A DNA stretch of 64,000 nt from Burkholderiaceae bacterium. Lineage in GTDB: Bacteria; Pseudomonadota; Gammaproteobacteria; Burkholderiales; Burkholderiaceae_C. Under the pieces are notes generated by a model. That model was not told the origin of the DNA. It ran no database searches and worked only from the letters and a program-made list of their open reading frames with translations. Shown piece after piece: positions 16,807-24,195 of this stretch; position 1 is the first letter of the stretch; each line of letters begins with the position of its first letter. The stretch lies in assembly GCA_024235855.1 (NCBI GenBank), contig JACKLN010000015.1, forward strand, positions 1-64,000. The letters are read 5' to 3'. The position numbers and the translations under genes are program-made.

Positions 16807-18491
16807 GCGGCCACCAGGCCCCCGCCGACGCCCGCCTGGCAGCGTCGCTGATGCTGCTGCGCGACGCGCCATCCGAATCCGGCGGCGGCGTCGAGGTGCT
16901 GATGCTGCGCCGCGCCGAGCGCGACGGCGACCTGCGCAGCGGCGCCTGCGTCTTCCCCGGCGGCGTGCTCGAGCCCGCCGACCGCGGGGCGCACGCCTGG
17001 TGCCTGGGCCCCACCGATGCCGAGGCCAGCGCCCTTCTCGGCCTGGCCGTAGGCGGACTGGACTACATGGTGGCGGCCGCGCGCGAGAGCTTCGAGGAGG
17101 TGGGCGTCCTGCTCGCCTGCCGTCCCGACGGCAGCGCCCTGGCGCCGGCCGAGTGGGCGGCGCTGCAGCCGGCGCTGGCCCCATGGCGGCTGCACCTGCA
17201 CCGGGGCGAGCACGACATCGGCGCGCTGTGCCGCGCCTTCGACCTGCGGCTGGACCTGCGCAACCTGCACTACTTCAGCCACTGGCTCACGCCGCCGGGC
17301 GTGCCCAAGCGTTTCGACACGCGCTTCTTCACGGTGCCGATGCCGGCGGGCCAGACGCCGGAACCTGATCGTGCCGAGGCGGTGGAAATGATGTGGACGC
17401 GCCCTGCCGCGGCGCTGGCGCGGGACAGCGGCTACGTGCTGCTGCCGGTGACGCGCTGCACGCTGCAGGAACTGCAGGCCCACCCCGATGCCGCCGCGGC
17501 GCATGCCGAGGCCGGTGCGCGGCGCGACATCCGCGTGACGATGCCGCGCCGAGGCCGCACGCGCAAGGGCCCGCGCATCGTGCTGCCCTGGGAGCCGGGC
17601 TGGGCCGAACTCGGCCGGCTGGACCCCGAGGGCCATCACCAGGCGCTGGCCGAGATCGTGCCCGGCGAACCGGTGCGGCTGTCGCCCCGCATCCTGCGCC
17701 TGACGGCGCCCAACGCCGGCATGATGACCGGCCCGGGCACCAACACCTACCTGGTGGGCGACGACGACCCCGGCGCGCCGCTGGCCGTGATCGACCCCGG
17801 GCCCGATCTGCCGGCGCACCGCGACGCCATCCTCGCTGCGGCACCGCGGCGCATCACGCACGTGCTGACGACGCACACGCACGTCGACCACTCGCCCGGC
17901 GCCGCGGCGCTGGCGCAGGCCACCGGCGCCCGAGTGATCGGTCGTCGGGCGCCGCCGCACCCGGGGCAGGACGTGGCCTTCACGCCGGATGAAGAACCGG
18001 CGGAGGGTGACGTGCTGCAGCTCGGCGCCGGCACCACGCTGCAGGCCTTGCAGACCCCGGGCCATGCGTCCAACCACGTGTGCTGGCGGCTGGCCGAGGA
18101 GAAGCTGCTCTTCACCGGCGACCACCTGATGCAGGGCAGCACGGTGGTGATCAACCCGCCCGACGGCGACATGCGGGCTTACCTGGTGCAACTGGAGCGT
18201 CTGCTGCACATCGACCTGGACTGGCTGGCACCGGGCCACGGCTTCCTGGTGGCCGAGCCGCACGCGGTGATCCGCGCGCTGGTGGCGCACCGGCTCAAGC
18301 GCGAGGCCAAGGTGCTGGCGGCGCTGCAGCAGCACGGCCCGGCCACGGTGCAAGCGCTGGTGCCGGCGGCCTACGACGACACGCCGGTGCCGCTGCACGG
18401 CGTGGCCGCGCGCTCGCTGCTGGCCCACCTGCTGAAGCTGCAGGCCGAGGGCCGCGCCAGCGAATCAGACGGCGTCTGGCGCGCGGCCTGA
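16803..18491 (+). CDS. NUDIX hydrolase / metallo-beta-lactamase fusion protein
   Basis: A 562-residue two-enzyme protein. Residues ~10-240 are a NUDIX domain with a CVFPGGVLEP strand and, after a ~40-residue insertion as in NUDT19-type CoA diphosphatases, the Nudix helix RESFEEVGV. Residues ~285-480 are a metallo-beta-lactamase domain with THTHVDHSPG, GHASNHVCW, FTGDHLMQG and APGHGF; the last ~75 residues form the winged-helix tail of LACTB2-like proteins. Family knowledge suggests diphosphate hydrolysis of CoA species plus an esterase or nuclease. Coupling to the racemase gene favours acyl-CoA metabolism. The substrate of either half is not shown. Its 3' end overlaps the convergent bpt gene by 27 bases. 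Confidence 0.88.
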   Translation: MSGHQAPADARLAASLMLLRDAPSESGGGVEVLMLRRAERDGDLRSGACVFPGGVLEPADRGAHAWCLGPTDAEASALLGLAVGGLDYMVAAARESFEEVGVLLACRPDGSALAPAEWAALQPALAPWRLHLHRGEHDIGALCRAFDLRLDLRNLHYFSHWLTPPGVPKRFDTRFFTVPMPAGQTPEPDRAEAVEMMWTRPAAALARDSGYVLLPVTRCTLQELQAHPDAAAAHAEAGARRDIRVTMPRRGRTRKGPRIVLPWEPGWAELGRLDPEGHHQALAEIVPGEPVRLSPRILRLTAPNAGMMTGPGTNTYLVGDDDPGAPLAVIDPGPDLPAHRDAILAAAPRRITHVLTTHTHVDHSPGAAALAQATGARVIGRRAPPHPGQDVAFTPDEEPAEGDVLQLGAGTTLQALQTPGHASNHVCWRLAEEKLLFTGDHLMQGSTVVINPPDGDMRAYLVQLERLLHIDLDWLAPGHGFLVAEPHAVIRALVAHRLKREAKVLAALQQHGPATVQALVPAAYDDTPVPLHGVAARSLLAHLLKLQAEGRASESDGVWRAA

Positions 18492-19244
18492 GCGCTCGAC
18501 CGGCGTGGCGTCGGCGTCCTGCCAGCGCCCGTCGCGCAGCAACTGGTGCGGCCGGAACTGCGCCTTGTAGGCCATCTTCGGACTCTCGGCGATCCAGTAG
18601 CCCAGGTACAGGTGCGGCAGACCCAGCTGGCGCACCTGTTCCAGCTGCCACAGCACGCCGTAGGTGCCGTAGCTGGTGCCGGGCTCGGGCTCGTAGTAGG
18701 TGTAGACGGCGGAGATGCCGTCGGCCAGCACGTCGACGATGGACACCATCTTCAGCGTGCCGGCGCTGCCGTCGGTGGTGGGGGTGCGGAACTCCACCAG
18801 GCGGGAATTGACGCGGCTCTGCAGCAGGAACTGGGTGTACTGGTCGACGCTGTCGTGGTCCATGCCGCCGCCGGCGTGGCGGCCGCTCTGGTAGCGCAGG
18901 TAGAGCTGGTAGTGCTCCGGCGAGAAGCACAGGCGCAGCACGCGGGCCTTCAGGTCGCCATGCTGCTTCCAGGCCCGGCGCTGGCTGCGCGTGGGCTGGA
19001 AGCCGGCCACCGGCACGCGCATGGGCACGCAGGCGCGGCAGCCGTCGCAGTAGGGCCGGTAGGTGAACATGCCGCTGCGCCGGAAGCCGTTGGCCACGAG
19101 GCCGGAATAGGCATCCGCGTGGATCAGGTGGCTGGGCGTGGCCACCTGCGAGCGCGCCAGCCGCCCCGGCAGGTAGCTGCAGGGGTAGGGGGCCGTCGCG
19201 TAGAACTGCAGCGACGAGAGCGGAAGCTCCTGGGGGTGCGTCAC
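18465..19244 (-). CDS. bpt: Aspartate/glutamate leucyltransferase (Bpt)
   Basis: A 259-residue protein of the Ate/Bpt family. It attaches leucine from leucyl-tRNA to proteins with N-terminal Asp or Glu, marking them for ClpAP. The N-terminal cysteine cluster YRPYCDGCRACVPMRV, the CSYLPGRLARSQVA stretch and YTYYEPEPGTSYGTYGV, YLGYWIAESPKMAYKAQFRP towards the C-terminus are characteristic. The start is GTG at 19244, whose GTGA overlaps the aat stop, so it is translated together with aat. Family membership is secure; leucyl rather than arginyl specificity is taken from bacterial Bpt. Confidence 0.92.
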   Translation of the reverse strand: MTHPQELPLSSLQFYATAPYPCSYLPGRLARSQVATPSHLIHADAYSGLVANGFRRSGMFTYRPYCDGCRACVPMRVPVAGFQPTRSQRRAWKQHGDLKARVLRLCFSPEHYQLYLRYQSGRHAGGGMDHDSVDQYTQFLLQSRVNSRLVEFRTPTTDGSAGTLKMVSIVDVLADGISAVYTYYEPEPGTSYGTYGVLWQLEQVRQLGLPHLYLGYWIAESPKMAYKAQFRPHQLLRDGRWQDADATPVERSGRAPDAV

Positions 19245-19993
19245 GGAGGCGTCGGGTTTCCTGGCACCAGGCGCGCATCGAGCTGCGCCCAGTGCGCCGG
19301 ATCATAGGTCCAGTCCCCGATGTCCGGCGCCCCCAGGGCATGGGCCAGGTGGGCCTGGAACGCCGCGCGCGGGACTTCGTGCGCGCCGAACGACGCCAGG
19401 TGGCCGGTGTGCTGCTGGCAGTCCACCCAGGCCACGCCGCGCGCGCGGCAGGCCGCCACCAGCGCGGCCAGGGCCAGCTTGGACGCATCGGTGGCGTGCG
19501 AGAACATCGACTCGCCGAACACCATGCGGCCGATGCTGACGAAGTACAGGCCGCCGACGAGCTGGCCATCGACCCAGGTCTCCACGCTGTGGGTGCGCCC
19601 GGCGGTGTGCCAGGCCACGTAGGCGCGCACCATGTCGGGCACGATCCAGGTGCCGTCCTGGCCCTCGCGCGGCGTGGCGGCGCAGTGGCGCATCACGCGC
19701 GCGAAGTCCCCATCGAAGCGGATGCTGCAGCCCGGCGTGGCGAGGAAGCGCTGCAGGGTCTTGCGCAGCGAGCGGTGCAGCTTGAAGCCGGCTACCGGCA
19801 GCACCATGCGCGGGTCGGGACTCCACCACAGCACCGGCTGCCCGGGGCCGAACCAGGGGAACAGGCCGAGGCGGTAGGCCTCGTCCAGGCGCGCTGGGGT
19901 CAGTGCGCCGCCAGCGGCGACGAGGCCTGGTATGTCCTCCGGCACCGTGCCCGGGCGGGGCAGGGGAAGGGCGTCATCGATCCAGTGGACCAT
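19241..19993 (-). CDS. aat: Leucyl/phenylalanyl-tRNA-protein transferase (Aat)
   Basis: A 250-residue enzyme with the conserved GLVAAGGALTPARLDEAYRLG, LFPWFGPGQPVLWWSPDPR, GTWIVPDMVRAYVAWH, HSVETWVDGQLVGGLYFVS and FGESMFSHATDASKLAL stretches (each a separate segment). It adds Leu or Phe to N-terminal Lys/Arg, forming primary N-degrons for ClpS-ClpAP. ATG at 19993 starts MVHWIDD; a GTG one codon earlier is possible. With bpt it forms a two-gene N-end-rule operon, a common pairing. About 520 gene-free bases lie upstream, where its promoter must be. Confidence 0.94.
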   Translation of the reverse strand: MVHWIDDALPLPRPGTVPEDIPGLVAAGGALTPARLDEAYRLGLFPWFGPGQPVLWWSPDPRMVLPVAGFKLHRSLRKTLQRFLATPGCSIRFDGDFARVMRHCAATPREGQDGTWIVPDMVRAYVAWHTAGRTHSVETWVDGQLVGGLYFVSIGRMVFGESMFSHATDASKLALAALVAACRARGVAWVDCQQHTGHLASFGAHEVPRAAFQAHLAHALGAPDIGDWTYDPAHWAQLDARLVPGNPTPP

Positions 19994-20371
19994 CACCGGC
20001 TCACGACCCGGAGCGGCCGTTGGATATCGCGTTCGAAGGTCGACGCGACAAGGCGGTGGCGAGTTGGCCTGTGGCGCTTAGGTCGAGCGGTCTCCGCTGC
20101 GCTCCGACTGCCCTGCGCTTCTCGGTCTCATGGCCCGCGGCCGAACTCACTTCGCTCACTGCGTTCGCTGCGTTCGGACGGCGTCCGCGAGTCAGTGCAC
20201 GAAGCGCGCTGGCGTGCGCGGCCATGAGCCCTGCGATGCTCGGCGCTCTCATGCGCGCCGCAGGCCAACCCGCCCCCGCCTTGCGGGCAGGCACAGGCAC
20301 CCCGCGAGAGGACCGCCGCTGCGTCCGCGCGCAGCGAAGCGGTCGGCCGGCAGGCCCACTCGTCAAACTGG

Positions 20372-20454
20372 CTGGAGTCCCCCTCCCGGAGGGGGGCTGG
20401 CGGGGAGCCGTCGAGCATGCTGGAGCCCCTTCCCGGAGGGGGCTCGGGGGAGCC
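20372..20454. repeat. Two tandem REP-like palindromic units
   Basis: Two related units of about 38 and 35 bases (20372-20409 and 20420-20454) each begin CTGGAG, carry a C-run/TCCCGGA/G-run palindrome and end GGGGAGCC or GGGGGAGCC. They are separated by 10 bases. Each can fold into a strong GC hairpin on either strand. They resemble extragenic palindromes and lie between two leftward genes. Confidence 0.65.
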
Positions 20455-20473
20455 CACGGAAACCGGGTCCCCG

Positions 20474-20504
20474 GACCCAAAGCGGCCGTAGGCCGCTTTG
20501 GGTC
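20474..20504. terminator. Perfect 14-bp inverted repeat after the S9 peptidase gene
   Basis: GACCCAAAGCGGCC pairs perfectly with its reverse complement across a 3-base loop (GTA). It lies 10 bases beyond the stop codon of the leftward S9 peptidase gene. There is no U run, so it is a terminator-like or transcript-stabilising hairpin rather than a textbook intrinsic terminator. Confidence 0.55.
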
Positions 20505-20514
20505 GAAACCAGAC

Positions 20515-22668
20515 TCAGTCGTCACGCCCGATCGTCCGCCACAGGAATGCGTATTCCAGTGCCGCCATGTCGGCCCGCTGCGCGTTGTCCGCCGCGCCGC
20601 CATGACCGCCTTCGATGTTCTCGTAGTACATCGGCGCGTATCCGAACTCGCGCATGCGCGCCGCCATCTTGCGTGCATGACCCGGATGCACGCGGTCGTC
20701 GCGGGTGCTGGTGATGAACAGCACCGCCGGCATCTTCACCCCGGCTTTGACGTTCTGGTAGGGGCTGTAGGTCTTCAGCACGGCCCAGTCGTCGGCATCG
20801 TCGGGGTTGCCGTACTCGGCCATCCATGACGCGCCAGCCAGCAGCAGGTGGTAGCGCCGCATGTCCAGCAGCGGCACCTGGCAGACCACGGCGCCGAAGA
20901 GTTCCGGGCGTTGCACCATCACCGCGCCCACCAGCAGGCCGCCGTTGCTGCCGCCTTCGATCCCCAGGTGCGCCGGGCTGGTGATCTTCGCGGCGATCAG
21001 GTCCTCGGCCACGGCGGCGAAGTCGTCGTAGCTCTTCTGCTTGTGACGTTTCACCGCAGCCTGGTGCCAGGCGGGGCCGAACTCGCCGCCGCCGCGGATG
21101 TTGGCCAGCACGAAGACGCCGCCGCGCGCCAGCCAGCTGCTGCCGATGCTGCCGGAGTAGAAGGGCTGCATCGACACCTCGAAGCCGCCGTAGCCGTACA
21201 GCAGCGTCGGGTTGCGACCGTTGGCGGTGGCGCCCTTGGGCCAGACCACGAAGTACGGCACGCGGGTGCCGTCGCGGCTGGTGGCGAAACGCTGTTCCAC
21301 GCGCATGCCCTCGCCGTCGAAGTAGCGCGGCCGCGATTTCAGCGTCGCCATGTCGCCGCCGGTGGCGTCGGCCAGCATCAGCGAGTCGGGCGTGAGGAAG
21401 TCGGTGTAGCTCACCAGCAGCTGCTCGGCCAGCGCGTCGGTCTTCAGCAGCGGGTCGTGCAGCGCCTGCACGCTCAGCGCGCCGGGGTGGGGCGCGGGCA
21501 GGTCGCGCCGCGTCCAGGCATCGGCCACCGCAACGCCCGGCTGCCAGGTCTCGAGCCGGCTGGCCACGTTGTCCAGCACGTTGAGCACCAGGCGCGAGGC
21601 CGTGCCCGTGAACCCGGCCAGCGAGCGCGTGGCCGTGGGCGTGAACAGGGCCTGCCAGCGGGCATCACCCCCGGTGACGAAGGCCTCGGCGTCGCCCACG
21701 ATCAGGCTGCCGCGCGGCCAGCTGCGGCCGCCCGAGGCCCAGTCGCTGCGCAGTTCCACCAGCACGTGGCGGCGCCAGAAGCTCACGCTGGCATCCTCCG
21801 GCTTGGCCAGCGGCACCCACCGCCCGCCCTGCCACAGGAACTGCTGCGAACGGTAGAAGTCCAGCGCGCGCGTGAGCACGGTGCGCTCGTAGCCCGGCTC
21901 GCGGTCGACGCTGATCCACACGCCGACGTCGGCTTTCTCGCCCTCGAACACCGTCTCGGCCTCGGCCAGCGGCTGGCCGCGCCGCCAGCGCTTGACGATG
22001 CGTGGGTAGCCGGCATCGGTCATGCTGCCGGGCCCGAAGTCGGTGCCGACGTAGACGGCGTCGGCGTCGAGCCAGTCGAGGCTGCTCTTGGCCTCCGGCA
22101 GCGCGAAGCCACCGTCGACGAAGCGCTTGTCGACGAGGTCGAACTCGCGCACCACGCTCGCGTCGGCGCCACCGCGCGACAGCGACACCAGCGCGCGCCG
22201 GTAGTCCGGCCCGTAGGCCGTGGCGCCGGCCCAGACCCAGTTCTCGCCTTCGGCCCGACCCAGGGCATCGAGGTCGAGCACCGTCTCCCAGGCCGGCTCT
22301 GTCTTGCGGAACTCGGCCAGTGTGGTGCGCCGCCACAGGCCGCGCGGGTGGCGCTCGTCCTGCCACAGGTTGTAGAGCCAGTCGCCACGGCGGTTGACGG
22401 CCGGGATCTTCTCCTTCGAGTCGAGGATGGCGCGGATGCGGTCGCGGGTGGCGCTGAAGCCGGGTTCGGCTTCCAGGACCTTGCGGGTCTCGGCGTTGCG
22501 CTCGCGCACCCAGGCCAGGGCGCGCTCGCCGGTCACGTCCTCCAGCCAGAGGTAGGGATCTCGGTCCGGGGTGGCGTTCATCGTGGCGGCGGCAGCGAGT
22601 GCAGACATGGGCAGGGTGGGGCAGGTGGCCAGCAGCGAGGCGGCCAGCAGGCGTCGGCGGTCGATCAT
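20515..22668 (-). CDS. Prolyl oligopeptidase-family serine peptidase (S9A), exported
   Basis: A 717-residue S9A peptidase. The N-terminus DRRRLLAASLLATCPTLP is a Tat-like signal, so a periplasmic location is likely. Residues ~35-430 form the beta-propeller domain beginning DPYLWLEDVTGERALAWV; the alpha/beta-hydrolase domain has TLLYGYGGFEVS, the nucleophile GIEGGSNGGLL (~575), Asp in TSTRDDRVHPGHA and His in NIEGGHGGAAD. The family cuts peptides after proline or basic residues. The ATG at 22668 overlaps the yaeQ stop (ATGA); longer upstream extensions are the shadow of yaeQ. Confidence 0.92.
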   Translation of the reverse strand: MIDRRRLLAASLLATCPTLPMSALAAAATMNATPDRDPYLWLEDVTGERALAWVRERNAETRKVLEAEPGFSATRDRIRAILDSKEKIPAVNRRGDWLYNLWQDERHPRGLWRRTTLAEFRKTEPAWETVLDLDALGRAEGENWVWAGATAYGPDYRRALVSLSRGGADASVVREFDLVDKRFVDGGFALPEAKSSLDWLDADAVYVGTDFGPGSMTDAGYPRIVKRWRRGQPLAEAETVFEGEKADVGVWISVDREPGYERTVLTRALDFYRSQQFLWQGGRWVPLAKPEDASVSFWRRHVLVELRSDWASGGRSWPRGSLIVGDAEAFVTGGDARWQALFTPTATRSLAGFTGTASRLVLNVLDNVASRLETWQPGVAVADAWTRRDLPAPHPGALSVQALHDPLLKTDALAEQLLVSYTDFLTPDSLMLADATGGDMATLKSRPRYFDGEGMRVEQRFATSRDGTRVPYFVVWPKGATANGRNPTLLYGYGGFEVSMQPFYSGSIGSSWLARGGVFVLANIRGGGEFGPAWHQAAVKRHKQKSYDDFAAVAEDLIAAKITSPAHLGIEGGSNGGLLVGAVMVQRPELFGAVVCQVPLLDMRRYHLLLAGASWMAEYGNPDDADDWAVLKTYSPYQNVKAGVKMPAVLFITSTRDDRVHPGHARKMAARMREFGYAPMYYENIEGGHGGAADNAQRADMAALEYAFLWRTIGRDD

Positions 22669-23222
22669 GGGGCGGGATGCAGGCGCTGGGGGTGGATTTC
22701 GACCATGCGCTCGCCGTGCACGACGAGCACCTGGCCTTCCTGCACGTTGACCTGCAATTGCATCGAGCGTTCCGCCAGCGCTCCCAGGGCCTGCGACTGC
22801 GCGGCCGGCAACTGCCAGACGGCCAGGTTGCGCTGGCGCGCCATCCGCGTGGCCAGGCCCTGCCACCAGATCGGGGTGGACGCGGCATAGGCCCAGATGC
22901 CCACCTGCCCGGCCCGGCCGCAGGCGCGCAGCAGCCGGCGCTCGTCGGGCTGGCCGACCTCGATCCACTGGCGCAGCGTGCCGTCCAGCGCGTGGCGCCA
23001 GAGGTCGGGCTCGTCGGTGTCCGACAGGCCGCGGGCGAAGACCAGGGCGCCGTCGTGGTCGTCCTCGGGCACGCTCAGGGCGAAGGCCAGCAGGCGCACC
23101 ATCAATCGTTCCTCGGTCTCCGACGGGTGCAGGGCCAGCGTCAGCGCGTGGTCGGCGTAGAGGCCGCGGTCCATGTCCGCGATCTGCAGCGTGGCCTTGT
23201 AGATGGTGGATTTAAGGGCCAA
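22665..23222 (-). CDS. yaeQ: YaeQ family protein, TTG start
   Basis: A 185-residue protein that matches YaeQ throughout: ALKSTIYKATLQIADMDRG, HPSETEERLMVRLLAFAL, FARGLSDTDEPDLW, WIEVGQPDERRLLRACGRA. The family has a restriction-endonuclease-like fold and is linked in the literature to haemolysin-related transcription effects, but its molecular job is unknown. The conserved N-terminus MALKxTIYKA is met only if translation begins at TTG (23222), since no ATG or GTG fits; no strong ribosome-binding site is seen. It is coupled to the downstream S9 peptidase gene. Confidence 0.87.
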   Translation of the reverse strand: MALKSTIYKATLQIADMDRGLYADHALTLALHPSETEERLMVRLLAFALSVPEDDHDGALVFARGLSDTDEPDLWRHALDGTLRQWIEVGQPDERRLLRACGRAGQVGIWAYAASTPIWWQGLATRMARQRNLAVWQLPAAQSQALGALAERSMQLQVNVQEGQVLVVHGERMVEIHPQRLHPAP

Positions 23223-23486
23223 GTGGCAAGGCGCCAACGGACGGCGCGGGGCGGGAGAGGGCGACACTGTGCCACAGCACGAAGGAAGGCCGATGACGGG
23301 GACGCGGTCGTGTGCACCGGTTGCACCGCACGGGCGTTCAGCAGCGGCAAACCTGGTTCTGGCAGGCGGTGGCATCATTTGGGGTTGCCCGGCCACGAGC
23401 CAGGCAACCATGAACAACATGGCGCGTGGATCGACCAGCCGCGGCCATGCCGAACTGACGCGATGCTCTGAAAGGGAAGCCCTGCC

Positions 23487-24188
23487 ATGCCCCACTTCGT
23501 TATCTGCCCCGTCCCGACCCCAGCCCTGGCCCGCACGGCAGCCCTGGCCCTGGTGACCGTGCTGGCCCTGCCCCTGCCGGCGCAGGCCCAGAAGTCCCTC
23601 GGCAGCGGCAGCGGCAGCGGCCCGGTCATGACGCGTGACGAACTGCGCGCCTGTCTGAAGCAGCAGGCGACGCTGAAGACGATGGTCGAGCAGTACGAGA
23701 AGGAAAAGGCCGATCTCGAGCGCGAGAGGGACGACATTCAGGCGGCGCGAAAGGCGCTCGAAGCCGAAAGCGGGGGCGTGCAGGCCGATGCAGCCAAGAT
23801 CAACGAACTCAACGCGCGTACGCAGGCACTGACCCAGCGCATCGAGGAGTGGAACGCCAGATGGCAGGAGTTCGAGAAGTCCGGCCGCAGCGGCCCGTTG
23901 GTCGATCGGCAGCGTCGCCGTCTGGTGGCAGAGAAGCGCGAGATGGAGGCGGAAGAGCAGGAACTCACTGCGCAGCGTGAATCCCTGGGTGGCGTCGGCG
24001 GCGGGGCCGCGGAGGTCAACGCCAAGGTCGAGGCGCTCAACGCCCGCACCGTGGCCTGGAACGAACGCAACAAGCAGGTGGTCAAGAAGGGCGAGGACCT
24101 GACGCAGGAGCGCGACCTGTGGGCGTCGGAGTGCGGCAGCCGCCGCTACCGCGAGGACGACGAGATCGCCATCCGCAACGGCAAGTGA
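23487..24188 (+). CDS. Exported coiled-coil protein of unknown function
   Basis: A 233-residue protein with signal peptide (AALALVTVLALPLPAQAQ) followed by a Gly/Ser linker and then almost entirely heptad-like helix (residues ~50-220, rich in E, K, R, Q; for example QYEKEKADLERERDDIQAAR). One cysteine occurs near residue 57 (LRACLKQ) and one near the C-terminus (SECGSRRYRE), which might form a disulfide. It is probably a periplasmic structural or scaffold protein; I do not recognise the family. The next gene, an M3 peptidase, starts eight bases later, so they may be co-transcribed. The 264 bases upstream, shared with divergent yaeQ, hold no gene. Confidence 0.75.
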   Translation: MPHFVICPVPTPALARTAALALVTVLALPLPAQAQKSLGSGSGSGPVMTRDELRACLKQQATLKTMVEQYEKEKADLERERDDIQAARKALEAESGGVQADAAKINELNARTQALTQRIEEWNARWQEFEKSGRSGPLVDRQRRRLVAEKREMEAEEQELTAQRESLGGVGGGAAEVNAKVEALNARTVAWNERNKQVVKKGEDLTQERDLWASECGSRRYREDDEIAIRNGK

Positions 24189-24195
24189 GCACCCG

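Larger units (their letters stand above)
19994..20514. other. Gene-free stretch rich in palindromic repeats
   Basis: These ~520 bases separate the leftward aat gene from the leftward S9 peptidase gene. Leftward ORFs here translate into serine/arginine low-complexity peptides and look like chance. What is present: short reiterated words (tcactgcgttcgctgcgttc near 20154-20176), two tandem copies of a G/C-palindromic unit (20372-20454) and a perfect 14-bp inverted repeat (20474-20504). The style resembles the REP-like intergenic DNA of many Burkholderiales. The aat promoter should lie near 20000-20060 but I cannot point to one. Confidence 0.6.

Noticed and set aside
20128..20457. Leftward ORF with a SER-repeat translation (SERSERSEF)
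   Set aside because: The repeat comes from short DNA reiterations in a gene-free gap with palindromes; no start signal or family match.
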